From Rheinheimera sp. (GTDB taxonomy: Bacteria > Pseudomonadota > Gammaproteobacteria > Enterobacterales > Alteromonadaceae): a DNA stretch of 64,000 bases. Each line of letters begins with the position of its first letter. The stretch's first letter is position 1. The position numbers were made by a program, and so were the translations under genes. The stretch is taken from the NCBI GenBank assembly GCA_008015325.1, contig SSFI01000009.1, forward strand, positions 21,578-85,577. Direction: 5' to 3'. The notes beneath the pieces are model-generated. The model was given only the letters and a program-made list of their open reading frames with translations. It did no database searches and had not been told where the DNA came from. Below, piece after piece: positions 17,103-25,619 of the stretch.

Positions 17103-17237
17103 CCCCTAAATCATTGAAGCTGCGGGTAGGCGGCAACTGAGCGAGCTGGAGCGCCAGTCCGGGAAATGAGCATAGCTGTCTATGTGATTGAGCGAGCGAA
17201 GGCGGCCAACACCCCCGCGGCTTCAAAGATGACGGGG
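17103..17237. repeat. Imperfect inverted-repeat element overlapping the EamA stop codon
   Basis: The arms CCCCTAAATCATTGAAGC and, inverted, CCCCGTCATCTTTGAAGC enclose about 100 bases with inner pairings. On the minus strand the first bases of the element encode the last residues and the TGA of the EamA gene, so the repeat supplied its end. The inside holds CACATAGACAGCTATGCTC, close to the core of the element at 7914-8060. Confidence 0.6.
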
Positions 17238-18107
17238 ACGCACGCCCCAGTTCCGCTGATGGGCAATAAGTGCCAGCACAATCAGCACCATACCGCCGTA
17301 TTGGCTCCAGCTTAACGTCAGGTCGTAATACCAGAAATCAATCAGCACGGTCAAAAGCGGATAGATGAAAGACAAAAACGCGATGCTGGTAACCGGCAGA
17401 CGCTGAAAGGCGCTATACATCAGGTTATACATCAGGCCGGTATGTACCAGCCCGAGAGTCACTAAAGCGCCGACACTGAGCGCCGGCATCAGCAGCAACG
17501 AGGTTTTCTCCAGCGGTAACATCAAAAGTACCCCCAGCACCATCTGCAAACCAGCGATTTGCGCCGGCGCCACCCCGGTCAGTTTCCGCGTGGTCAAAGT
17601 CGCAACGGCATACAAACAAGCGGCAACGGCGGCGAGGCCAACACCTTGCCATAACAACGGATTATGCTGCTCCTGCCCAAGACCGGTGGTACCGGCCACA
17701 CCAACAAAAGCCAGCGCCAGCCAGCCCCACTTCGCCGCCGGCGGCCATTGTTTGGTGCCAAAAGCAGTCAGCAATAACAGGAAAAACGGCTGAGTGTGAT
17801 ACACCAGCGTCGCTATCGAAATCGAGCTCAGTTTGTAAGCACCAAACAGACAAAACCAGTTCGCCACCAGCGCCAAGCCACCTGCCAGCAGATAACCGCT
17901 TTGCCGGGCACTCAGTTTTTGCCAGCCACGCTGCCAGCTCAGATAAGCCAACAACGCTGCACCGCCGAGCAAGCAGCGGTAAAACACCACAGTCGCCGTA
18001 TCCTGGCCGCTTTCGACGACAAAAAGGCCAATAGTGCCGGACAGCAGCATCGCCACCAGCATGCGCCAGCTGCCAGCAAACTGTGGGTGTTGCAGGAGGG
18101 TTTGCAT
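17223..18107 (-). CDS. EamA-family (DMT) transporter
   Basis: The 294-residue protein has ten hydrophobic helices in two homologous halves, as expected for drug/metabolite transporters of the EamA type. LSSISIATLVYHTQPFFLLLLTAF in the first half and LPVTSIAFLSFIYPLLTVLIDFW in the second are the conserved helix ends. Members export amino acids or other metabolites, and the substrate here is unknown. The last codons (PRHL, stop) come from the palindromic repeat that overlaps the 3' end, so the natural C-terminus may have been replaced. Confidence 0.85.
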   Translation of the reverse strand: MQTLLQHPQFAGSWRMLVAMLLSGTIGLFVVESGQDTATVVFYRCLLGGAALLAYLSWQRGWQKLSARQSGYLLAGGLALVANWFCLFGAYKLSSISIATLVYHTQPFFLLLLTAFGTKQWPPAAKWGWLALAFVGVAGTTGLGQEQHNPLLWQGVGLAAVAACLYAVATLTTRKLTGVAPAQIAGLQMVLGVLLMLPLEKTSLLLMPALSVGALVTLGLVHTGLMYNLMYSAFQRLPVTSIAFLSFIYPLLTVLIDFWYYDLTLSWSQYGGMVLIVLALIAHQRNWGVRPRHL

Positions 18108-18210
18108 GGATATTCCTGTTCTGCGGTATCAAAATAATGCCCGATAGTGCGGCAGCGCGGCGCGCTAAGCAAGTCTGGCTTGCAGCAACAGTCTGTTGCT
18201 CGTCGTTGTG

Positions 18211-18373
18211 TTTCTGCCCTGCGGGCGGCTTTGTTTTATTTCAGTAATCATTTTTTCCTTGACGGCTAGTCCGTCTAGCAAAGAGTTCACCTGTCGGTGA
18301 ATTCTCTGCTAGACGGACTAGCCGTCAAGGAAAAAACGATAACAACAACCAAACAGCCGCCCGCAGGGCAAAA
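18211..18373 (-). repeat. GCCCTGCGGGCGGC palindromic element, copy A (long hairpin form)
   Basis: The outer arms GCCCTGCGGGCGGC and GCCGCCCGCAGGGC enclose an inner hairpin of two 41-base arms with two mismatches and a TGTC loop (18251-18336). In minus orientation the element starts 3 bases behind the stop codon of the hydrolase gene at 18377. Copies B and C share the outer arms, a TTTCCTTG-like stretch and a TAGCA core. Confidence 0.85.
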
Positions 18374-18376
18374 AAA

Positions 18377-18880
18377 TCAAGCCACGCGCTGGGCAGCCCC
18401 TTGCCGCCACGACTGCAAAACAGCATCCACAATCAACGCGTGATCGGCATTCAGTACCAGATGCTGGTGGGCGTGTAACTGTGGCCAGTCTTGCCACCAA
18501 CCACCACAGCGGGCCACCAGATTGGCAAAATTGACCGACGTGTCGCCGGCCAGGTAATTGCGCCAGTGCCGGCAGTGTTTGCGCAGCATCTCGCCATTCG
18601 GTTTGCGCCAGCTGACGGGGTCTATTGTCACCAGCTCGTCAACGCGATATCCGCTGGCGATGACACGGGCGGCTGTGCTGGCACCATAACTGTGCGCGAT
18701 AACCAGCACCGGCTGGCCGGCATGTTGCTGTAAGAACTCGGTTAAAGCACGGTATTCAAACCACTGAAAGTAATGCTGGCCCGGCAACACGTGCTGGCGC
18801 ACCAACCCGGTGTATTTGTCCAGCGCACCGCCGACCCAAATCACCCGGCGCAATTCAGTCACACTGCTGTGGTGAGCCAT
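18377..18880 (-). CDS. Small alpha/beta-hydrolase
   Basis: The 167-residue protein contains a nucleophile elbow, VLVIAHSYGAS, after a predicted strand, and a later ELVTIDPVSW that could carry the acid residue. A His near the end (NADHALIVDAVL) could complete a triad. This resembles short lipase-like or esterase-like hydrolases, with no lid or signal peptide visible. The substrate is unknown. It lies 19 bases behind the substrate-binding protein gene and may share the rmuC transcript. Confidence 0.65.
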   Translation of the reverse strand: MAHHSSVTELRRVIWVGGALDKYTGLVRQHVLPGQHYFQWFEYRALTEFLQQHAGQPVLVIAHSYGASTAARVIASGYRVDELVTIDPVSWRKPNGEMLRKHCRHWRNYLAGDTSVNFANLVARCGGWWQDWPQLHAHQHLVLNADHALIVDAVLQSWRQGAAQRVA

Positions 18881-18899
18881 CCCGCACCTGCCTTAGAAG

Positions 18900-19712
18900 T
18901 TACTCCAGTACCCAGCCAAATTCGTTTAAAATAGCCCGGTGTTCGGGCCCGCCATAGACCTGGTACCAGGCGTGTTTCAACCGCTCCCGCACCGCAAAAG
19001 GCACACCTTTGCGGCTGGCAACTATATAAACCGGATTGCTGTGCAAGCGAAAGGCAATTTGATAACGCGCGGCTAAATCCGGATAAGTGCGGCTCCATTC
19101 CAGATACTGAGTTTTATCTTCCAGCATGCCGACCACCCGCTCTTTTTGCAGCAAATTCAGTTTTTGCGTCAGGCTGTTGGCATATTGCAGAAAAGGCTGA
19201 AACTCGGTTTCTAAACTGACTTTGGCAAATTCTTCGCCGTACCAGGCGTCGCGCAGTACACCAACAGCACCGGGTAACAGCAGGATATCACTCAGTTTTT
19301 TTACTTTTGGCAGAAATTGTTTATCCAGCACCAGCACAGTTTCTTCCAGATAATGCGGGCCGATAAAATCAGCATACTCTTCACGGTCCGGTGTATAAGA
19401 CATCGTCAGCATCAGGTCGATTTTACCGTCGCGCAGCAGTGCCAGGCTGCGTGGCCAGGGGCTACCGACCACTTCGAGGCTGCAGCCGGCTTTGTCGGTT
19501 AATAATTTCAGCAGGCGGTGATGTAAGTCATACCAGCGCGGTAATTGCAGGCCAGCGGCGGCAGTCAGCTCTTTCGATTCGTTCAGATGAGCAACCAGAT
19601 GACAAGGCGCTGGCTCTGCGGTTGCCGCTTTGGCCGGTAGCATTTCCTCTGCCGCTGCCGCTCCGCACAAAGCCAGACAGAGCCAAGTGACGCACCAGCC
19701 GGCGAACCTCAT
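18900..19712 (-). CDS. Orphan periplasmic substrate-binding protein (SBP_bac_3-like)
   Basis: The 270-residue protein has a signal peptide (about 1-21, ending GAAAAEE) and the fold of amino-acid-type solute-binding proteins: GSPWPRSLALLRDGKIDLMLTMSYTPDREEYADFIGPHYLEE, then GAVGVLRDAWYGEEF. No permease or ATPase gene is nearby, so it may feed another transporter or act as a sensor component. Its start overlaps the rmuC stop by 4 bases, so the two are translationally coupled. Two other solitary proteins of this type lie at 30569 and 61498. Confidence 0.8.
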   Translation of the reverse strand: MRFAGWCVTWLCLALCGAAAAEEMLPAKAATAEPAPCHLVAHLNESKELTAAAGLQLPRWYDLHHRLLKLLTDKAGCSLEVVGSPWPRSLALLRDGKIDLMLTMSYTPDREEYADFIGPHYLEETVLVLDKQFLPKVKKLSDILLLPGAVGVLRDAWYGEEFAKVSLETEFQPFLQYANSLTQKLNLLQKERVVGMLEDKTQYLEWSRTYPDLAARYQIAFRLHSNPVYIVASRKGVPFAVRERLKHAWYQVYGGPEHRAILNEFGWVLE

Positions 19713-21061
19713 TGTGCGTCCGCCGACAGTTCGAGCCGGGCTTTTTCTACCAGCTGCTGGTCCAGTTCCTGCTTCACCGCCACACCGAGCTCCTTAAATT
19801 CTGCTGCCTGCTTTATCAGATTACCTTTACCACTATAAAGTTGCGCTAAGGCCTTGTCATAACTTTCCCGCGCTTTATCAAGCTGTTTACCGACGCCCTG
19901 CATCGACTCCAGAAAGGCCGCCAGCTTGGCGTAAAACCGTTCGGCGCGCTGCGCCAGCTCAGCACTGTGCTGATTTTGCTGCTCAAAGCGCCACAGCTGC
20001 CGCACTATGTTCAAGCTGGTCAGCAAAGTGGTGGGCGTCGCCACCAGCACATTGCGCTCCAGCGCTTTTTGATACAACAACGGGTCATGTTTTAATGCTT
20101 CGACATAGGCCGATTCAATCGGAATAAACATAAACACCACTTCCGGAGAATTCAGCCCGTCGAGCTGGTAATAGCTTTTATCGGCGAGCTCAGCAATTCG
20201 ATCACTGACGGCCTGACAATGGGCTTTTAATGCCTCGGCCCGTTCCAGATCCTGCTCGGCGTTGACATATCGGGTATAAGCCAGCAAAGACGTTTTTGCA
20301 TCGATCACCAGATGCTTTTGTTGCGGCAGGTCAACAATCACATCGGGCCGGCGCCGGCCCTGTTCGGTCTGAAAACTGACTTCACGCCGGTAATCGACGC
20401 CGGGCCGCAAGCCGGAATTTTCCAGCACATTTTCCAGCATCAGCTCGCCCCAGTTGCCCTGCAGCTTCTTTTGTCCCTGCAAAGCGCTGGTTAAACGCGC
20501 AGCCTGATCGGTGATGGCGGTATTGAGTTTTTGCAGATTTAACAGCTCAGTTTTCAGTTCACTGCGCTGTTTTAAATCTTCGGTGTGAATGGCTTCAACT
20601 TTATCGCGAAAGCCTTTCATATCGGCCTGCAACGGGTGTAACAGCTGCAGTAGGCTTTGCTGGCTCTGGCGGGCAAACTGCTCACCCTTTTGCTGCAAAA
20701 TCTGGTTAGCGAGGTTTTCAAACTCTTGTTTTAACTGCAGTTTGCTGTCCTGCAATAACGCCAGCTGCTGCTGATACTGGCTTTGTTTTTCGCTAAGCAG
20801 CACCTGCAGCCGGTCGTGTTTTTCTTTTAAACGCAGATAATCCTGTTGCTGCTGCCGCACTTCGTCCTGGCTTTGCTGCAGCTGCATGCGATGGTCATTG
20901 AGCAAACTCTGCTGGTGCTCCAGTTGTGCCTGTTGCCGAATGTGCTGGTCGCTGAGCGCCCGATTGGCCTGCTGTTGCCGCCACCAGGCCACGCCGGCAG
21001 CGATGAGACCGGCCAACAGCAGAACTTCCAACGCGAGCCTGACAGTACTGAATTCGTTCAT
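19709..21061 (-). CDS. rmuC: DNA recombination protein RmuC
   Basis: RmuC limits inversions and rearrangements at repeats and is predicted to hold a nuclease-like fold. The 450-residue protein has an N-terminal membrane helix (about 8-27) and a long coiled coil rich in Gln (30-150). The conserved RmuC domain follows, with GNWGELMLENVLENSGLRPG, RRRPDVIVDLPQQKHLVIDAKTSL and VVFMFIPIESAYVEAL. GGAGG lies 6 bases before the ATG. A LexA-type box overlaps the probable promoter, which suggests SOS control. It is the first gene of a probable three-gene run. Confidence 0.93.
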   Translation of the reverse strand: MNEFSTVRLALEVLLLAGLIAAGVAWWRQQQANRALSDQHIRQQAQLEHQQSLLNDHRMQLQQSQDEVRQQQQDYLRLKEKHDRLQVLLSEKQSQYQQQLALLQDSKLQLKQEFENLANQILQQKGEQFARQSQQSLLQLLHPLQADMKGFRDKVEAIHTEDLKQRSELKTELLNLQKLNTAITDQAARLTSALQGQKKLQGNWGELMLENVLENSGLRPGVDYRREVSFQTEQGRRRPDVIVDLPQQKHLVIDAKTSLLAYTRYVNAEQDLERAEALKAHCQAVSDRIAELADKSYYQLDGLNSPEVVFMFIPIESAYVEALKHDPLLYQKALERNVLVATPTTLLTSLNIVRQLWRFEQQNQHSAELAQRAERFYAKLAAFLESMQGVGKQLDKARESYDKALAQLYSGKGNLIKQAAEFKELGVAVKQELDQQLVEKARLELSADAQ

Positions 21062-21093
21062 TTTGCCTCCACTTCAATGGGTTAGCACAAGCA

Positions 21094-21109
21094 CTGTATT
21101 ACTATACAG
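21094..21109. promoter_or_regulatory. LexA (SOS) box before rmuC
   Basis: CTGTATTACTATACAG fits the gammaproteobacterial LexA consensus CTGT-N8-ACAG with an AT-rich centre. It ends 33 bases before the rmuC ATG and overlaps a TATAGT that could be the -10 element on the minus strand. Confidence 0.7.
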
Positions 21110-21279
21110 CTTTTGACAATATTGTGGGGGCTGCCGGTAGTTCTGAGCGTAAAAATCGGCGAGGCAGGCAAGAACGGCCTGCGCTTGTTGAATTCGGTCA
21201 ATCGTGGTGAAAAGGCAACAGCTGCTGCACTACAGCAGCTGATCACAACAAACAAACTGAGACAGCCAGACTGAAAGGA

Positions 21280-21933
21280 CTACTCTTCCACCACAGCTTT
21301 TGGACTGCGCAGCAAACGGTAAGCGATAGCCACCACCGCCAGTAAAAACAGCACTGCAGACACTAAAACCAGTACTTTGCCGAGCAGCTGATGATACTGC
21401 GCCAACACCGGCAGCTTCATCAGTGCGGCACTGGCCATACTAAGGACCAGCGTCCAGCAGAGAGCACTGACCAGGCTGATAACGGCGACTTTCGCCACGG
21501 TGAGCCGGGTCATCCCCATCATCATTGGCGTTAAAACCCGGACAAAAGGAATAAAACGCGAAGAAAACATCGCCAGCAGCCCATGCCGCTCCAGCAGGCC
21601 ACTGGCCCTGGCCAGACTGCCATTAGGCACAGCCCTTTCGATATGCCGCATAAAACGGGTGTGCGCCAGCGCGTGCCCCTGCCAGTACGCCACTAAACTT
21701 CCCAGGCCCGCAGCCAGCGGCAGGTACAGGTACACCACTTCTGGTTGCAGCACGCCTGCTGCCATCAGTCCGCCGGACAACAGAACCAGACTGTCCCCCG
21801 GCAAGGGTAAAAACACAAAAGCAGATTCGAGAAACAAAATCAGTAATAAACAACTGATCAGCAGATCAACTTTGCCAAGTTCGATCAACAGTTGAAAATC
21901 CTGCTGCCAGATTGCGGAGAGCATTTCTTGCAT
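21280..21933 (-). CDS. DedA-family membrane protein
   Basis: DedA proteins are inner-membrane lipid-carrier flippases needed for envelope homeostasis. The product has about five membrane segments and the family signatures ESAFVFLPLPGDSLVLLSGGLMA and FSSRFIPFVRVLTPMMMGMTRL (the conserved F.RF.P..R motif). ATG 21933 is preferred, with AGGA about 10 bases before it; the ORF track start 10 codons upstream adds a polar head of low value. It stands alone. Confidence 0.88.
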   Translation of the reverse strand: MQEMLSAIWQQDFQLLIELGKVDLLISCLLLILFLESAFVFLPLPGDSLVLLSGGLMAAGVLQPEVVYLYLPLAAGLGSLVAYWQGHALAHTRFMRHIERAVPNGSLARASGLLERHGLLAMFSSRFIPFVRVLTPMMMGMTRLTVAKVAVISLVSALCWTLVLSMASAALMKLPVLAQYHQLLGKVLVLVSAVLFLLAVVAIAYRLLRSPKAVVEE

Positions 21934-22186
21934 CAACAATAATTCCTGAGCGCAGTCCGGCACGGTGCTGCGCCGGGAGTTCCGACGTTTTAACGGCTCC
22001 GGCGCGTGCCGTCAAACAAAGTTTTTTGCTAAAAAAGCGCTTTTAGTGCCGTTTTTACCAGCTAAAAAGCTGAAATCACGCCAGGTTATTGTTTTATAAA
22101 GCAGCCGGCCCCCCAAACGAGGCCTCTTGTTTTTCTGCCTGGCAGTCCTTATAGATAGGGTGTCTATCTCCTTTCCTGGCAATCTT

Positions 22187-23536
22187 ATGACCCGACATTT
22201 TGACTACATCGCCATCGGTGGCGGCAGCGGCGGTATCGCCAGCGCTAACAGAGCAGCCAGTTATGGCAAAAACTGCGCAATTGTGGAAGCTAAAGCCCTG
22301 GGCGGCACTTGTGTCAATGTCGGCTGCGTGCCAAAAAAAGCCATGTGGTTTGCCGGGCAAATTGCCGATGCGCTGAAGCTGGCGCCGGATTATGGCTACG
22401 ACGTACAGGCGCCGGCACTCGACTGGGAGCGGCTGGTGCAAAGCCGCGAAGCTTACATCTCCCGTATTCACGGCTCGTACGAGCGGGTGCTCGGCAAAAA
22501 TCAGGTCACCGTGATTAAAGGCTTTGCCCGTTTTGTCGACGCTTATACCATTGAAGTCGACGGTGAGCGTTACAGCGCCGACCATATCAGCATCGCCACC
22601 GGCGGTGTGCCGGCCTGGCCGGCGATTCCGGGTGCAGAATTTGGCATCGACAGTGACGGCTTTTTTGCCTTAGACCATTGCCCGAAACGGGTGGCCGTGG
22701 TCGGTGCCGGTTATATCGCGGTAGAAATTGCCGGGGTGTTGCAGGCACTTGGCAGTGAAACGCATTTGCTGGTGCGCCACGACAAAGCGCTGCGTAGCTT
22801 TGACACCATGTTGTCGGACACTTTGCATCAGCTGATGCAGCACAATGGCATTCAGATGCATTCGCATACCGAAGTGACCGCCGTAAGCCGCGAAGCCGAT
22901 GGCTCTTTAATGCTGCAACTCAATACCGGCCATGTACTGCAGGTCGATTGCCTGATTTGGGCTATTGGTCGCAAGCCGAATACGCAAAATCTGAATCTGG
23001 CTGCTGCCGGTGTCGAAACCGATGCGCAGGGATTTATTCCAACCGACAAATACCAGAACACCAATGTGCCGGGCATTTATGCCATCGGCGATAACACCGG
23101 CCGCCTCGCACTGACGCCGGTTGCGGTCGCTGCAGGCCGGCGATTGTCCGAGCGCTTATTTAACGGTAAAACCGACGAGCACCTGAACTACGATTTAGTA
23201 CCCACAGTGGTATTTTCGCACCCGCCGATTGGCACGGTCGGCAAAACCGAGGCCGAAGCGCGGGCCGAATATGGTGATGCTGCGGTCAAGGTCTACAACA
23301 GCGAATTCACCGCCATGTACCGCGCTTTAACTTCGCACCGAGAACCGACGCGGATGAAACTGGTCTGCGCCGGCCCCGGGCAAAAAGTGGTGGGCCTGCA
23401 TGTGATTGGCTACGCTGCCGACGAAATGCTGCAAGGCTTTGCGGTTGCGATCAAAATGGGCGCGACTAAAGCCGATTTTGATAACTGTGTGGCTATTCAC
23501 CCGACTTCTGCTGAGGAATTCGTGACAATGCGCTGA
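22187..23536 (+). CDS. gor: Glutathione-disulfide reductase
   Basis: This flavoenzyme reduces oxidised glutathione with NADPH. From ATG 22187 it has 449 residues, the usual size. Visible parts are the FAD motif [15 protein letters not shown], the redox disulfide [13 protein letters not shown], the NADPH-binding [15 protein letters not shown], the second FAD motif [16 protein letters not shown] and the active-site end [12 protein letters not shown]. The track start at 22127 adds 20 residues before the Rossmann fold and is rejected. A plus-strand terminator follows at 23594. It is monocistronic. Confidence 0.93.
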   Translation: MTRHFDYIAIGGGSGGIASANRAASYGKNCAIVEAKALGGTCVNVGCVPKKAMWFAGQIADALKLAPDYGYDVQAPALDWERLVQSREAYISRIHGSYERVLGKNQVTVIKGFARFVDAYTIEVDGERYSADHISIATGGVPAWPAIPGAEFGIDSDGFFALDHCPKRVAVVGAGYIAVEIAGVLQALGSETHLLVRHDKALRSFDTMLSDTLHQLMQHNGIQMHSHTEVTAVSREADGSLMLQLNTGHVLQVDCLIWAIGRKPNTQNLNLAAAGVETDAQGFIPTDKYQNTNVPGIYAIGDNTGRLALTPVAVAAGRRLSERLFNGKTDEHLNYDLVPTVVFSHPPIGTVGKTEAEARAEYGDAAVKVYNSEFTAMYRALTSHREPTRMKLVCAGPGQKVVGLHVIGYAADEMLQGFAVAIKMGATKADFDNCVAIHPTSAEEFVTMR

Positions 23537-23593
23537 GCGTGCCAGAGAAATTGAAACGAGCGCTCACCCACTGGTGACGTGATCTGAATGCAT

Positions 23594-23620
23594 AACCTCG
23601 GTTTTCCCGAGGTTCTTTTT
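23594..23620 (+). terminator. Rho-independent terminator of gor
   Basis: AACCTCGG-TTTT-CCCGAGGTT is followed by CTTTTT. It lies 58 bases behind the gor stop and points the right way. The stretch 23621-23771 holds no gene I can support. Confidence 0.85.
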
Positions 23621-23771
23621 CGCTAATCCCTGGTTGCATGCCTGGTGCGAAGCCAGTCAGGGTAAAAGCCCAATAAGTGCCGGTGACTACGGCATCCTTG
23701 CGCACGCCCTGCTGAAGTTCAGCCTTTATCAGGCGCTGCCAGTTCTGTAGCGATACATCAGCAAACGCCTG

Positions 23772-24281
23772 TTATTTTAACTTGTTAAAATAATCCAGAT
23801 GCGGCGTAAGCGTTAAAGCATAAGGCCGTAGCGCCTGCACCCGGCTTTTTGCTTCAATTTTATCCAACCCCAGCTCCAGCAGGATTTGCGCGGCCAGTAA
23901 GCCGGTGCGGCCTGAGCCACCTTTACAGTGAATGGCAATTTTGTCGCCATAACGTAGCCACTGATGCACTTGTGGCGCGGCGACCTGCCAATTGATGGTA
24001 AACAGCGGCCCCGGCGCCTGATTATCTTCTATCGGGCAATGAAACCAGCCAAGACCTAATTCACGGCACAGCGCCGGAATATCATTGACCTGCAGTTGCT
24101 GCATTTCGCTGTCCGGCGTCAGGCTAATCAGTGCCACAGCACCGGCGGCTTTGAGTTGTGAAAGCGCGGCTTTAATCTCGACGCCTTTAGTGCCGGGGCA
24201 TGGCGTAAACAACAATGCCGCCGTCGCGCTGATGCCCGGATTAATCAGCAGTTCGTCAAACGGATGGGATTTGTCAGCCAT
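23772..24281 (-). CDS. Dual-specificity / tyrosine-type phosphatase
   Basis: The protein carries the phosphate loop HCKGGSGRTG (C-x5-R), preceded by a strand (YGDKIAIH), as in cysteine-based phosphatases of the CDKN3 / dual-specificity kind. An acidic loop before it (FHCPIEDNQAPG) may give the general acid. From ATG 24281, with GAGGAA 7 bases before it, it has 169 residues; the track start 50 codons earlier is not needed. The target is unknown; it could be a phosphoprotein or a small phosphate ester. It is divergent from the cupin gene. Confidence 0.8.
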   Translation of the reverse strand: MADKSHPFDELLINPGISATAALLFTPCPGTKGVEIKAALSQLKAAGAVALISLTPDSEMQQLQVNDIPALCRELGLGWFHCPIEDNQAPGPLFTINWQVAAPQVHQWLRYGDKIAIHCKGGSGRTGLLAAQILLELGLDKIEAKSRVQALRPYALTLTPHLDYFNKLK

Positions 24282-24477
24282 GATGCTTCCTCTGTCGGCA
24301 AAAAGTTGAGTATGGCTCAAGGACAACACTGAGACATTACCTGTTTCCGACTCCGCCGCTGCGCCGCCTGCTTCCCGCGGATTACCGGTTAGCAACCTGG
24401 TGCTGAACAGCTGAATTGATCTGAGTTGCATCGTGTACTGTACAATCAGCCGCAGAAAAACTGAAACGGAGCCCTAT

Positions 24478-25128
24478 ATGCTCAATATGAATTTTGCCGA
24501 GCGCGTGGTGATCGATACCGCCACGCAGCCATGGCAACCGAGCCCAATGCCGAGCGTGCTGCGTAAACCTCTGTCACGCGGCGGCGAGGAATCCGGCCAT
24601 GCCACGAGCATAGTTTGTTATGCTCCAGGCTCAAGCTTTAAGTCCCACCCGCATCCGGGCGGGGAAGAAATTCTGGTGCTGGATGGCATATTCAGCGATG
24701 AATCCGGCGATTATGGTCCCGGCAGTTATCTGCGTAATCCACCCGGCAGCCAGCACGCGCCTTTTAGCCGCTATGGCTGCACTTTGTTTGTCAAACTGCA
24801 TCAATTCAACCCGGCCGATCAGGCCACAGTGCGGATTGATACCACAAGCGCTGAATGGCTGCCCGGTCATGGTGGCTTGCAAGTGATGCCGCTACACAGT
24901 TTTGCAGGTGAACACACCGCGCTGGTGCGCTGGCCGGCCGGTGAAGTATTTCTGCCACACCGCCATTTTGGCGGCGAAGAAATCCTGGTGTTAAGCGGGA
25001 CTTTCTGTGATGAATTCGGGGAATATCCGGCGCTTAGCTGGCTGCGTAGCCCGCATCAGAGCCAGCACACGCCTTTTGTCCGCGAAGAAACCGTCATTCT
25101 GGTGAAAACCGGCCATTTACCCTGGTGA
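24478..25128 (+). CDS. Double-cupin protein of the ChrR anti-sigma type
   Basis: The 216-residue protein from ATG 24478 (GGAG 8 bases before) has two cupin repeats. The first reads SFKSHPHPGGEEILVLDGIFSDESGDYGPGSYLRNPPGSQHAPF and the second LPHRHFGGEEILVLSGTFCDEFGEYPALSWLRSPHQSQHTPF. Each keeps metal-binding His and Glu residues. These are the ChrR-like cupin motifs. The zinc-binding anti-sigma domain of ChrR is absent, so a metal-binding enzyme or sensor role is more likely than sigma-factor binding. No sigma factor gene is adjacent. Confidence 0.8.
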   Translation: MLNMNFAERVVIDTATQPWQPSPMPSVLRKPLSRGGEESGHATSIVCYAPGSSFKSHPHPGGEEILVLDGIFSDESGDYGPGSYLRNPPGSQHAPFSRYGCTLFVKLHQFNPADQATVRIDTTSAEWLPGHGGLQVMPLHSFAGEHTALVRWPAGEVFLPHRHFGGEEILVLSGTFCDEFGEYPALSWLRSPHQSQHTPFVREETVILVKTGHLPW

Positions 25129-25137
25129 TCACGCCAC

Positions 25138-25566
25138 TTAACCAAACACCGGTGCGAACACCAAACTGACGCCGACCAGCGATAACCCCAATACCAACCG
25201 CAAGGCCATATCACGCAGCACCGGATAACGCGGAAACAAAGGCCGGAATTCTGCTGGTATTGGCATTGGCCGTAGCGCGGGCACATTGGCGCCGCCGGTG
25301 TTACCAAGTGGCACCCAGCCCAGCAGGTAAGCCGGCAGCACTGCCAGCAGCCGTAGCAACTGGCCGCGAACCTCTGCACTGCCCTGCTGGCGAGCGCCAC
25401 ATTTGAGCATCCACCAGTGGGTTTGCAGATGCAGCCACAGATAGCGCTGGCCCAACAGATGCGCACGCTCCAGCTGATAGAAAGCCTGCTGATATTTAGC
25501 TGCCTGATAATGCTGTTTGGCCTGGTGCAGCTGCGCCTGTGCCGTTTGTTGCAGTGTTGATACCAT
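25138..25566 (-). CDS. DUF3703 family protein
   Basis: The 142-residue protein from ATG 25566 has GGGAG 5 bases before it. It shows the DUF3703 signature: AFYQLERAHLLGQRYLWLHLQTHWWMLKCG and VPLGNTGGANVPALRPMPIP. A C-terminal hydrophobic helix (MALRLVLGLSLVGVSLVFAP) could anchor it. The function is unknown. It lies 54 bases behind the AraC-family gene on the same strand and may be in its transcript. Confidence 0.85.
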   Translation of the reverse strand: MVSTLQQTAQAQLHQAKQHYQAAKYQQAFYQLERAHLLGQRYLWLHLQTHWWMLKCGARQQGSAEVRGQLLRLLAVLPAYLLGWVPLGNTGGANVPALRPMPIPAEFRPLFPRYPVLRDMALRLVLGLSLVGVSLVFAPVFG

Positions 25567-25619
25567 ATTCACTCCCAATGTCACTTTGCGGATATAAACC
25601 TGCTGATGTTGGGAGTATT

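Noticed and set aside
23493-23705. 70-residue minus-strand ORF behind gor
   Set aside because: It crosses the gor 3' end and its terminator and has no recognisable features.
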